This document shows positions 15,526 through 23,515 of a DNA stretch of 64,000 nucleotides, in pieces. This stretch comes from UBA1723 sp045641065 (GTDB lineage Bacteria; Bacteroidota; Bacteroidia; Bacteroidales; Paludibacteraceae): positions 12,211 through 76,210 of the forward strand of contig JAZUGF010000076.1 of the NCBI GenBank assembly GCA_045641065.1. The letters run 5' to 3'. Each line of letters starts with the position of its first letter. Positions within the stretch are counted from its first letter, which is position 1. Under the pieces are notes generated by a model. The model worked only from the letters and a program-made list of their open reading frames with translations, was not told the origin of the DNA and made no database searches. The translations under genes were made by a program, and so were the position numbers.

Positions 15526-15681
15526 ACGACAGTAATTGAAAAGAATTATATCTTTGTATTGGATTTAAATATTTTCATACTATTTCATAAAATAGAGGCT
15601 TTTACAAAACAAGCTATATTTTTGATAAGTGATTTACTAATGGCGAGGCAACCTTGTGATAAGGCAGCCTCTCTTTTTTTT
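15526..15681 (+). ncRNA. Candidate small RNA with its own promoter and terminator
   Basis: A promoter, GTTG (15526-15529), 19 bases, TATCTTTG (15549-15556), is followed about 90 bases later by a strong terminator hairpin at 15645-15681. No ORF of useful length lies between; the longest ATG frame, MARQPCDKAASLFF.., has about 18 codons and runs through the hairpin. A transcript of roughly 120 nt starting near 15563 is predicted. I do not recognise it as 6S, tmRNA or SRP RNA. This is inference from signal spacing only. Confidence 0.45.
15645..15681 (+). terminator. Terminator hairpin with T8 tail
   Basis: GAGGC-aa-CCTT-GTGAT-AAGG-ca-GCCTC followed by CTC and T7-T8. It is 130 bases past the 14.4-kb gene and may serve it as well as the candidate sRNA. 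Confidence 0.8.
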
Positions 15682-15916
15682 AATGCTAAATTATAAATGC
15701 TGAATGCTAAATTAAAAGTGCATTCCTTATTCCTCATTTCGTATTTCGCATTTTTTTTAACCTTTTTTTAAGAATTCCACTTAATAAATGTGAATAGATA
15801 TTCGAAAAAATTATAATTTTGCACCGGATTTATATTATTTGCCGGTAAGTATGTGCTGATTGTACGGAAAAATATACGGCATTTATTATTTTTTGAACGG
15901 ATAAAAAAGGAAGTAA
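15682..15916. other. Non-coding gap upstream of the first GH5 gene
   Basis: A/T-rich, with AATGCTAAATT-type short repeats (about 15680-15715) and a TAATTTTG -7-like box at 15814-15821 that probably serves the GH5 pair. No signal-peptide-coding stretch is seen in any frame before the GTG start at 15917. Confidence 0.5.
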
Positions 15917-17086
15917 GTGGCTAAATTTGAAAAAGATATCGTAAAGATTGGTTACATTGATGACGCGAGCATCAGTGTCGATGTCTTGTCTGCTTACGTT
16001 TATCCGGAAAATTCTCCCGTCGGCAAATGGGGCAAATTGAAAGTAGCCAAGAATGCAAATGGAGTTCGATGCCTTTGCAGTGAGGCGGGAGATCCAGTTC
16101 AGCTGAAGGGTTTCTCTACACATGGTTTGCAGTGGGCTGGTGTTGCCAACGTTACAGAGTGCAACATCAAAGCATTGAAAGAGGAGTGGGGATGCAGTGT
16201 TTTCCGCTTGGCTCTTTATGTAGACTATGAAGGAGGTTACGCATACAATCCTACATTCCGTCAGACAATGTTGGAAAATGTGGTAAGATGGACAGCAGAG
16301 TGCGGTATGTATCTTGTGATTGACTGGCATGTGCTTACACCTGCGAGTCCACAAGCTCCAGAATACCGTTGCCATCCGAAGAACGGAATGGATTTGGCTG
16401 GTGATTTCTTTACTTATTGTGCTAGACGTTTTCAGAATCAGAAACATATATTGTACGAACTTTGCAATGAGCCAAACATAGACAATGGAGAAAAAATTCC
16501 ATGGTTGGGTGTGATTAAGGATTATTGTGAAGATATGTTGCGTATTGTCAGAACATACGATAAGGATGTTGTGGCATTATGCGGTACTCCATCTTGGAGC
16601 CAGGACACACAGGATGTGATTGGCCATGAGGTAGAGGATGAAAACGGTGTTCCGTATGAGAATGTGATGTATACTTTCCACGTCTATGCAGCAAGTCATA
16701 ACGACGGAAGAGACATTGATACTCCTACAAAATTTCATGGAGTCAACTTCATGAATCGTTTCCAGAAGGGAGATCCTGAAAAGGGTGTGCCTGCAGTGCT
16801 TGAATCGCTTCCTGTTTTCGTTACAGAGTGGGGAACTACAGATGCAGGCGGTTGGACAAATTTCCGTCCAGACCTTTCAGACATGTGGCTAGACATTTTT
16901 GATGGAAACAACGAGGGCAGACAGATGGTCAGCTGGTGCAACTGGAGTTTCAGTGCAGAAGGCGGAGTGTGTGGAGCATTGAAATGGAACACGGGAAAAA
17001 TTTCCCCACTTGATCCTGACATATTGACAGAGAGTGGTAAGTATGTTTACGATCACCTTAAAAATGAAACAAATAAAATAAAATAA
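15917..17086 (+). CDS. GH5 cellulase-like enzyme lacking an export signal
   Basis: 389-residue glycoside hydrolase family 5 catalytic domain, endo-beta-1,4-glucanase type and probably subfamily 2-like (STHGLQWAG near the start, WCNWSFSAEGG near the end). The acid/base Glu185 is in LYELCNEPN and the nucleophile Glu304 in FVTEWGTT; DWHV is also present. The start is GTG, fixed by an in-frame TAA immediately upstream (15914-15916). There is no signal peptide or lipobox. Alignment with the next gene begins at residue 5, so the secretion segment is missing rather than divergent. It is probably cytoplasmic, acting on imported oligosaccharides, or recently decapitated. Its stop overlaps the next ATG by one base. 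Confidence 0.85.
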   Translation: MAKFEKDIVKIGYIDDASISVDVLSAYVYPENSPVGKWGKLKVAKNANGVRCLCSEAGDPVQLKGFSTHGLQWAGVANVTECNIKALKEEWGCSVFRLALYVDYEGGYAYNPTFRQTMLENVVRWTAECGMYLVIDWHVLTPASPQAPEYRCHPKNGMDLAGDFFTYCARRFQNQKHILYELCNEPNIDNGEKIPWLGVIKDYCEDMLRIVRTYDKDVVALCGTPSWSQDTQDVIGHEVEDENGVPYENVMYTFHVYAASHNDGRDIDTPTKFHGVNFMNRFQKGDPEKGVPAVLESLPVFVTEWGTTDAGGWTNFRPDLSDMWLDIFDGNNEGRQMVSWCNWSFSAEGGVCGALKWNTGKISPLDPDILTESGKYVYDHLKNETNKIK

Positions 17087-18369
17087 TGGCAAAAAAACTA
17101 TTCTTCGGAATGTTGCTCTCTATGGCTTTGATCGGTTGCTCCAATAAGCCTTCAGAGACAAATACTAACACAGAGGCTGATGGCTCACAAGAATCAGTGC
17201 CTACTCAGAAATTAGAGGTCAAGAGAGGTTATATTGATTCTATCAGTAGCAATGTAGAAGCACTACCAGCTTACACTTATCCTGCTGGATCTCCTGTTGC
17301 AAAGTGGGGTAAATTGAAAGTAGGCAAGAATTCAAAAGGCGTACGTTGCATGTGCGACGAGAAGGGTAATCCTGTACAGCTACGCGGTATGAGTACACAC
17401 GGATTACAGTGGGCTGGTGTAGCAAATGTTACAGAACGTAACATGAAGGCTTTGAGAAACGAGTGGAATTGTAACGTATTCCGTTATGCATTGTATGTAG
17501 ACGAAGAAGGTGGTTATGCTTTCAACCCTCAGTTTAGAAATGACATTCTTGAGAAAGTAGTTAAATGGACTGCTGATAATGGTATTTATTTGTTGATTGA
17601 CTGGCATGTACACAGACCAGGAAATCCAAATGCACCGCAGTATCGTTGCCACCCAACAAACGGTCGGGACTTAGCTGGAGACTTCTTCACATATTGCTCA
17701 CGTCGTTATGCAAATTTGAAACATATCCTTTATGAAGTATGTAATGAGCCAAACTGGTATCCAGAAGGTGGCCCAGGAGTCGATTGGACAACAGAAATCA
17801 AGCCATATTGCGAAGAGATGCTAGGAATCATTCGTGCTAATGATAAAGATGCCATCGTTATTTGTGGTACTCCTTGGTGGAGCTCTTGTCCTGAGCTTGT
17901 TCTAGGAAATGAGGTTGCAGATCCTGATGGAAACTTATACGAGAATGTAATGTATACATTCCACTTCTATTCGGCAACTCACAATGATGGTCGACTTGCT
18001 AATGAACCAGGTAATCACAGACCAGATGATTTCTACAAGAAGATGGCAAAAGGTGAGCCTGAGAAGGGAGTTAAGTCAGTCTTGGAACAACTTCCAATTT
18101 TCGTTACAGAATGGGGGACGACAGAAGCCAGCGGTTGGCATGAGTTCCGTCCGGATCTAACTGATATTTGGATGGATATCTTGGATGGAAACAATTCAGG
18201 AGAGCAGATTGTAAGCTGGTGTAACTGGAGTTTCAGTGCAGAAGGAGGCGTTTGTGGAGCTTTGAAATGGAACACAGGAAAGATTTCTCCAATGGATCCA
18301 GAAATCCTAACAGAGAGCGGACAATACGTGTTCAAACGTCTTCACGACAAGAAATACGGTAAGCAATAG
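17086..18369 (+). CDS. GH5 cellulase-like lipoprotein
   Basis: 427-residue paralogue of the upstream enzyme with a lipoprotein signal peptide ending in LIGC (Cys18) and then a polar Asn/Thr/Glu-rich linker (19-43). Catalytic residues: acid/base Glu221 (EVCNEPNW) and nucleophile Glu342 (FVTEWGTT). It is predicted to sit on the cell envelope, most likely the outer membrane, and cleave beta-glucan chains. Over the shared region it is close to the 15917 gene, so the pair arose by tandem duplication. It is translated from an ATG overlapping the preceding stop (TAATG), so both are made together, one anchored and one apparently not exported. A strong terminator follows. Confidence 0.9.
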   Translation: MAKKLFFGMLLSMALIGCSNKPSETNTNTEADGSQESVPTQKLEVKRGYIDSISSNVEALPAYTYPAGSPVAKWGKLKVGKNSKGVRCMCDEKGNPVQLRGMSTHGLQWAGVANVTERNMKALRNEWNCNVFRYALYVDEEGGYAFNPQFRNDILEKVVKWTADNGIYLLIDWHVHRPGNPNAPQYRCHPTNGRDLAGDFFTYCSRRYANLKHILYEVCNEPNWYPEGGPGVDWTTEIKPYCEEMLGIIRANDKDAIVICGTPWWSSCPELVLGNEVADPDGNLYENVMYTFHFYSATHNDGRLANEPGNHRPDDFYKKMAKGEPEKGVKSVLEQLPIFVTEWGTTEASGWHEFRPDLTDIWMDILDGNNSGEQIVSWCNWSFSAEGGVCGALKWNTGKISPMDPEILTESGQYVFKRLHDKKYGKQ

Positions 18370-18390
18370 TTTTTTTGAAAGTATATAATA

Positions 18391-18425
18391 GGGAATGCGT
18401 TACTCAAGTAACGTATTCCTTTTTG
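18391..18425 (+). terminator. Terminator after the GH5 pair
   Basis: GGAATGCGTTACT-CA-AGTAACGTATTCC followed by T5; a 13-bp stem with G-T pairs. Confidence 0.9.
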
Positions 18426-18492
18426 TTTTGCATAAAAATGATGCGAAAATGTCTTAATTCGTGTTAAATGCAAATAAAGTATGTTTAAAAGT

Positions 18493-18523
18493 ATTGTTTT
18501 TAGGGGTTTATTTTCTAATTTTG
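18493..18523 (+). promoter_or_regulatory. Promoter of the 18.6-kb lipoprotein/OmpA pair
   Basis: ATTG (18493-18496), 19 bases, TAATTTTG (18516-18523). The ATG lies 40 bases downstream. Confidence 0.55.
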
Positions 18524-18563
18524 TAAAAAAATAGTTTTGTGATAAAAAAACGATTGTAATATA

Positions 18564-20303
18564 ATGAAAAATCAATTATTGGCTTTAGCCTTAATGTCAA
18601 CTGCTTTTGTAAGTTGTACAGATGATTCTTACGATTTGGACAATATGTCCAATGAAATTAGAATTGGTCTGAACGAGTATCTACCAATTGCTAGCTCTGA
18701 GGTCAAATTGAAAGATATTTTGAGTGAGTTTAGAACTGACTACATCAAAGAAACAGCTGGAGACCCAACTTTAAAATTCGAGTTTGACACTACTACTAGC
18801 GTTATAATCAAACCGTTGGATGTTGTTTTCAACGAGACATCGTTTGAGTATGCAATCTATGATGTTGCTACAGATGTTATCAAAGGAAATTTGATTCCAA
18901 AGGATCAAGCTTTTCCAGTATCAGCTCCTATCAAATTGAAAATCAATGATAAGAACGGAAAAGGAAAGATCAAAGCTATTCACGTAAAGAAGGGTGTATT
19001 GAAGTTCCATTTTGAGAGTGAGAATGTAAAATGCTCAAACCTTTATATTAAAACCATTCACATTCCAGGAGTAAATCTTGACGAAACAATCAAGGATGCT
19101 AATGGAGAGGAGGTTTACCGTTTCTCAAATGATGAGGATACTAACTCAATTGAGATTATTTTGGATGACTTGTTGCTTCAGTTCCCAGAAGAGGAGATTA
19201 TGGTAACATGTGAGGTTGGAGTAAGAGGTTCACAGGATATTGTGCTTGATAGCAAGGATATTAAGGTAAAGGTTGTGATGGAGAAGACTTCTCTTTCATA
19301 CCATAAGATTGTAGGATCTTTTAACTCTAATGTTGAACAGATTGAGAGAACAAATTTCTACATTAATCTTTACGATGATAACCTAGATCCCAAGTTGAAA
19401 GTTATAGATCCATCGTTTACTATTACGGGATCTACAAATAGTGGTATTCCATTGTATTGTGGTCTTAACCATTTGGTCGGAAAACATAAGAATAAAGATA
19501 AGTCTCCATCAAAAGATTCTGTCGTTCTAATGTTCAATAAGGGCATTATGGCTGGAGATGTATCTCTAGAAACAGATCACAAAGAGTTTGCATTCAACTG
19601 TGCTCAAAATGAGAAAGAAGAGGTTGTCGCATTTAATGAGATTTTTGACAACGCTCATATTCGTTGCAATTTGGATGAGGTCTTTAGTTATTTGCCAGAT
19701 TCAGTTTCTGTAGCATGTGGAATCAGAATCAACGCAGATACAGCAAGTGGAGTTGATTATTTCTTGCTAGATTCTACATATTTGGATTTGCATATTCACG
19801 CTTCTATTCCTCTACATATCGGTGATTCTAGTAGTTTGACAATTAGAGATACTGTTACGGGAATTGATATTGCAAAAGAGATCACAGACTATCAAAACGG
19901 ACAATTCCTTTTGGATCAGGCAGAGGTTTATGTTGAAATTGAGAATGGTTTGCCTCTTGAGGCTTTGGTTACAGCACACTTCTGTAAAGCAGATACAGCA
20001 TCTGATGGAACTGTAAAGTTGACTCGCATAAACAACAAGAAACTAGATCAGACAGTCAGAGTCCCTGCTTGTGAAATTAGCAATGGAGGCTTTTTCACTA
20101 AGGCTAAATCATCTTTGACAAAAATTAGTGTCTCTGAAGATATGGTTGACGATATTAAGAAAATTAATGCGGTTGATTTTACTTATAAAATCAAAGTGCC
20201 AGAAGGAGCTGTTAATGGAGTATTCTTAACAAGCGACTGCAGTATGGCCGCTAAGGTATATAGTCACTTGAAAGCGAACATTTCTAATAAAACAGAAAAA
20301 TAA
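18564..20303 (+). CDS. Large lipoprotein of unknown function
   Basis: 579 residues with a lipoprotein signal ending in FVSC (Cys18), followed by TDDSYDLDN, an acidic stretch typical of surface-exported Bacteroidota lipoproteins. The mature part is beta-rich with several repeating segments of the type FYINLYDDNLDPKLKV and VYVEIENGLPLEALVTAHF. I do not recognise a named family. It ends 12 bases before a DUF5723/OmpA-type gene, and such lipoprotein plus barrel pairs often form one outer-membrane unit. That is the best clue to its role; no enzymatic motif is visible. Confidence 0.7.
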   Translation: MKNQLLALALMSTAFVSCTDDSYDLDNMSNEIRIGLNEYLPIASSEVKLKDILSEFRTDYIKETAGDPTLKFEFDTTTSVIIKPLDVVFNETSFEYAIYDVATDVIKGNLIPKDQAFPVSAPIKLKINDKNGKGKIKAIHVKKGVLKFHFESENVKCSNLYIKTIHIPGVNLDETIKDANGEEVYRFSNDEDTNSIEIILDDLLLQFPEEEIMVTCEVGVRGSQDIVLDSKDIKVKVVMEKTSLSYHKIVGSFNSNVEQIERTNFYINLYDDNLDPKLKVIDPSFTITGSTNSGIPLYCGLNHLVGKHKNKDKSPSKDSVVLMFNKGIMAGDVSLETDHKEFAFNCAQNEKEEVVAFNEIFDNAHIRCNLDEVFSYLPDSVSVACGIRINADTASGVDYFLLDSTYLDLHIHASIPLHIGDSSSLTIRDTVTGIDIAKEITDYQNGQFLLDQAEVYVEIENGLPLEALVTAHFCKADTASDGTVKLTRINNKKLDQTVRVPACEISNGGFFTKAKSSLTKISVSEDMVDDIKKINAVDFTYKIKVPEGAVNGVFLTSDCSMAAKVYSHLKANISNKTEK

Positions 20304-20315
20304 TAGACTAAGACA

Positions 20316-22883
20316 ATGAAAAAAATTATATCTGTCGTATCGACAATATTAATGGCGGCTTCGTCATCATTTGCCCAGATGTCGTCTACATTGTATTTTA
20401 TGGAGCAGAATCCATTGGTACATAATTTTAACCCTTCATTCCAACCCACAGAAAAAATGGTTATTGGAATGCCAGGATTGTCTCTAGTCTCGGTAAATGC
20501 AGGAAATAGTAAACTTGCGTTTGAAGATATCTTTGTGCCTCGTACTATTGATGGAAAGAACACAACAGTATTGTTCTTACATCCTGAAGCTACAAATGAG
20601 GTTCGTAATGTGATGAATAAGATTAGTCCTAGAGATCGTATTTTTGCAGACTATAATCTTCAGCTTTTGAACTTTGGAATGAGAATAAAAGAGAAATCAT
20701 ATGTCTCTTTCACATTGTCAAATAGAATGGAGATGAATACAATAATCCCACGCGAACTGTATAAGGCAACATTGATGTCTGAAGAGTATGGCTCAGACTC
20801 TAAATATTCTTTCGGTTTGGGTAAGTTCTCTTCATCAATGAATTGCTATTCTGAGGTTGCTCTTGGATATAGTTATGAGCTTGCAGATAATCTCCAGGTC
20901 GGTGCTAAACTTAAGTATTTGATGCCTCACGCTGGTTATCGCACAAAGTTTAAGGACATGGATTTGTATGTCTCTAAAGATGAGTGGAGATTTGCTGGAG
21001 AAGGTGAGATTGCTGCTTCTGTCCCTGGTATTACAGTTTACCAAGATGAGGAAGGTAAAATGGATTCTGTTGAGTTTAATGATGATCTTGGTGCAAGTGA
21101 TATTGTAAAACCTAAAGGTGCTGGTGTAGCTCTTGATTTGGGTGTTACTTATTGCCCAATTCAGTGCATTAAGTTGACAGGAAGCATTCTTGATTTAGGA
21201 TTTATTCACTATGGCAAGGATATCCACAAACTAAAAAAACAGAATGATTTTGTCTACAATGGATTCCATTATGGTATAGATGATATTCAGAAACGTGATT
21301 CTGCAGATTTGTTTGAGCCATATCAGGAAATGCTTGACGATATGTATGTTGTTGAGGATAACGAAGGTTTCAACTCAAGATTGACTGCAAAGCTGTTGGC
21401 TGGAGTTGAATACTCATTCATGTCAAACAAGATGTCAGTAGGTTTCTTATCAAAGACATATTTCTTGAATAATTGTGCTTCTGAGGAGGCAATGCTTGCT
21501 TACAACTATCGTCCAAACAGATTGGTTTCTGCAAGTGTTTCTTATACAGTCACAAACGGAATGTTCTCTAATCTTGGTTTGGGAGTTAATTTGAATATGG
21601 GTCCAGTTAACTTCTTCCTTGCTGCTGATCAGATTCCTTTGCGTTATGCTAAGGGAGACGGAATTATGATTCCTACACGCACTCGTGCAGCAAATTTCTC
21701 TATGGGTCTTAATTTCATGATTCGTGATAAAGAAAGAGAGGAGAGAAATAGATTGGCTTGGACAGACTCTGATAATGATGGTGTTTCTGATTTGCATGAT
21801 AAGTGTCCAGATACTCCAGAGGGAATTGAGGTTGATAAGCTAGGATGTCCAAAGGATTCTGATGGCGACGGCGTTCCTGATTATTTGGATCAGTGCCACG
21901 ATTCATTGTCTGGCAAGAAGGTAGATGAGAAGGGATGTCCTCTTGATTCTGATGGTGATGGTGTATTTGATTATAAGGATCAGTGCCATAATCCAAATTC
22001 TGGAAACTTGGTAGATGAGTTCGGATGCCCTTCTGATACAGATGGTGATGGTGTTCCTGATTATCTAGACAAGTGTAACGATACTCAGATCGGTGTTGCA
22101 GTTGATGCTAACGGATGTCCTAAGGATTCAGATTCTGATGGTGTAGCTGATTATCTTGACAAGTGTCCTGATACTCCACTTGACACAAAGGTTGATGAGA
22201 ACGGATGCCCAATAGATACAGCCGCTGCTCCTGCTGAGACTCCAGCAGATGTAAATGCTAACGGACAGCCTACAAGTACAGATAAGACTTCTACAGTTGA
22301 CAATGGTAAGACATCAACTGATAAGAATTCTAATGTGGCTAAGGCAGAAAAGACAAATGCAACTAAGACTAATACTGCTGCTAACACAGTTAAGTCGAAG
22401 ACAAATAAGGCATTTGATCCAAGCATGATTGCTGATAGAGCTAACGATTTGACACCAGATGAGTACGAGGCTAACCGTCCAAAGGCTAAGCGTTATACTA
22501 TTACTGAGAATGGTGTTGAGTACGATGTATATGAGGAGCCAGTAGCAAACGTATTGTTCGACTCAAGTATGGCAGTTGTAAGAAATCGTATGTTGCCACA
22601 GATTAACAAGATCTGTAATACATTGAAGAGTAAGAGCAATACTTCTGTAATAATCTGGGGTCACACAGATTCAGACTGTACAAATGAGAAGAACTTAGCA
22701 TTGTCAGTAAAACGTGCACAGGCTGTCAAGAGAGTATTCATTGGAAAGGGAATTGATGAAAGTCGTGTTGTTGCAAGAGGATTTGGTGAGACTAAACCAA
22801 TTATCTCTAATAGAACTTCTCTTGGACGTTCTCAGAACCGTCGAGCTGAGATTATTGTGGTGACAAAGACACCAAAGAAATAA
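20316..22883 (+). CDS. DUF5723-like barrel with TSP3 repeats and OmpA C-terminal domain
   Basis: 855 residues. A signal peptide (MKKIISVVSTILMAASSSFA) is followed by a predicted DUF5723-type outer-membrane barrel (about 20-470, MEQNPLVHNFNPSFQPTEK). Five thrombospondin type 3 calcium-binding repeats (about 482-630, DSDGDGVPDYLDQC type) come next, then a Thr/Ala/Lys-rich linker, and an OmpA-like peptidoglycan-binding domain (about 740-850, NVLFDSS, IWGHTDS, RRAEIIV). It should link the outer membrane to peptidoglycan through a stiff Ca-dependent stalk. It is co-transcribed with the upstream lipoprotein. It lies inside the GH5 region and could help to organise surface enzymes, but the sequence does not show this. 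Confidence 0.85.
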   Translation: MKKIISVVSTILMAASSSFAQMSSTLYFMEQNPLVHNFNPSFQPTEKMVIGMPGLSLVSVNAGNSKLAFEDIFVPRTIDGKNTTVLFLHPEATNEVRNVMNKISPRDRIFADYNLQLLNFGMRIKEKSYVSFTLSNRMEMNTIIPRELYKATLMSEEYGSDSKYSFGLGKFSSSMNCYSEVALGYSYELADNLQVGAKLKYLMPHAGYRTKFKDMDLYVSKDEWRFAGEGEIAASVPGITVYQDEEGKMDSVEFNDDLGASDIVKPKGAGVALDLGVTYCPIQCIKLTGSILDLGFIHYGKDIHKLKKQNDFVYNGFHYGIDDIQKRDSADLFEPYQEMLDDMYVVEDNEGFNSRLTAKLLAGVEYSFMSNKMSVGFLSKTYFLNNCASEEAMLAYNYRPNRLVSASVSYTVTNGMFSNLGLGVNLNMGPVNFFLAADQIPLRYAKGDGIMIPTRTRAANFSMGLNFMIRDKEREERNRLAWTDSDNDGVSDLHDKCPDTPEGIEVDKLGCPKDSDGDGVPDYLDQCHDSLSGKKVDEKGCPLDSDGDGVFDYKDQCHNPNSGNLVDEFGCPSDTDGDGVPDYLDKCNDTQIGVAVDANGCPKDSDSDGVADYLDKCPDTPLDTKVDENGCPIDTAAAPAETPADVNANGQPTSTDKTSTVDNGKTSTDKNSNVAKAEKTNATKTNTAANTVKSKTNKAFDPSMIADRANDLTPDEYEANRPKAKRYTITENGVEYDVYEEPVANVLFDSSMAVVRNRMLPQINKICNTLKSKSNTSVIIWGHTDSDCTNEKNLALSVKRAQAVKRVFIGKGIDESRVVARGFGETKPIISNRTSLGRSQNRRAEIIVVTKTPKK

Positions 22884-22902
22884 AACAGTAGGATTTATAT
22901 AA

Positions 22903-22940
22903 AAAGAAAGGGATGCTGAATCGGCATCCCTTTCTTTTTT
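22903..22940 (+). terminator. Terminator after the OmpA-type gene
   Basis: AAAGAAAGGGATGC-TGAATCG-GCATCCCTTTCTTT followed by T; a 14-bp stem. Confidence 0.92.
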
Positions 22941-23515
22941 TGTTATGTTAAACTAGACACAAGTAATGAAACCGTATCAGCATTTGTATCTGCAGAAGTT
23001 CAACCAGAATATGTCGCTAATGTCAAATTAGAAGTGGATTTAATTTTGGCATTGTGTAGCCAAAGTAAATAAAGAAAGCCTAAAATAAGGGTAGGCTGCG
23101 TTTAAAATAAAAAAAGAAGGAAGCCTCTCGACTTCCAATCTTCCAACCTTAAATCTAATACCATGAAAAACACAATGCAAAGGTAACACTATTTTTATAT
23201 TCTGCAACATAAAAATGAGATTTTTTACAAAAAAATATGTTTTTTAACACCATATAAAAAACTCTAAAATTTTATAATTGGCACAATTTGCTGAATTATA
23301 ATATTTTAGGTTGCCTAAACGCCCTGCTAGACTACATGTTAAATAATCTAACAAAGTATTAAAAAGTCAAAAATTGTTTTTTGTTAGAAAAAATAGATGC
23401 ATATTTGCAGTCAGAAACAAATGATGAAAGAGTTCTTATGCTATTTTTAGTATATCTCACTTATTGAAAATGATTGGTTAAAAACAAAAAAACAAATTTA
23501 TCTAAATAAAAAAAG
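22941..23515. other. 575-base gap before the first large GH5 gene
   Basis: It contains an open frame ending at 23072 whose translation looks protein-like (VSAFVSAEVQPEYVANVKLE) but has no ATG. Further on are an AGCCTA..TAGGCT hairpin (about 23076-23096), a GGAAG..CTTCC hairpin (about 23117-23135) and the promoter/leader of the GH5 gene (23397-23515). A CATATTTG -7-like box is at 23400-23407. The leader segment 23397-23460 recurs upstream of the third large GH5 gene. Confidence 0.5.

Noticed and set aside
15830..16447. 205-codon minus-strand frame over the first GH5 gene
   Set aside because: It overlaps a gene with intact catalytic motifs and has a low-complexity Ser/Ile/Cys-rich translation; a shadow.
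21760..22220. Regularly spaced ~93-base repeats resembling an array
   Set aside because: They are coding TSP3 repeats (DSDGDGVPDY type) within the OmpA-type gene, not CRISPR: the units diverge and there are no unique spacers.
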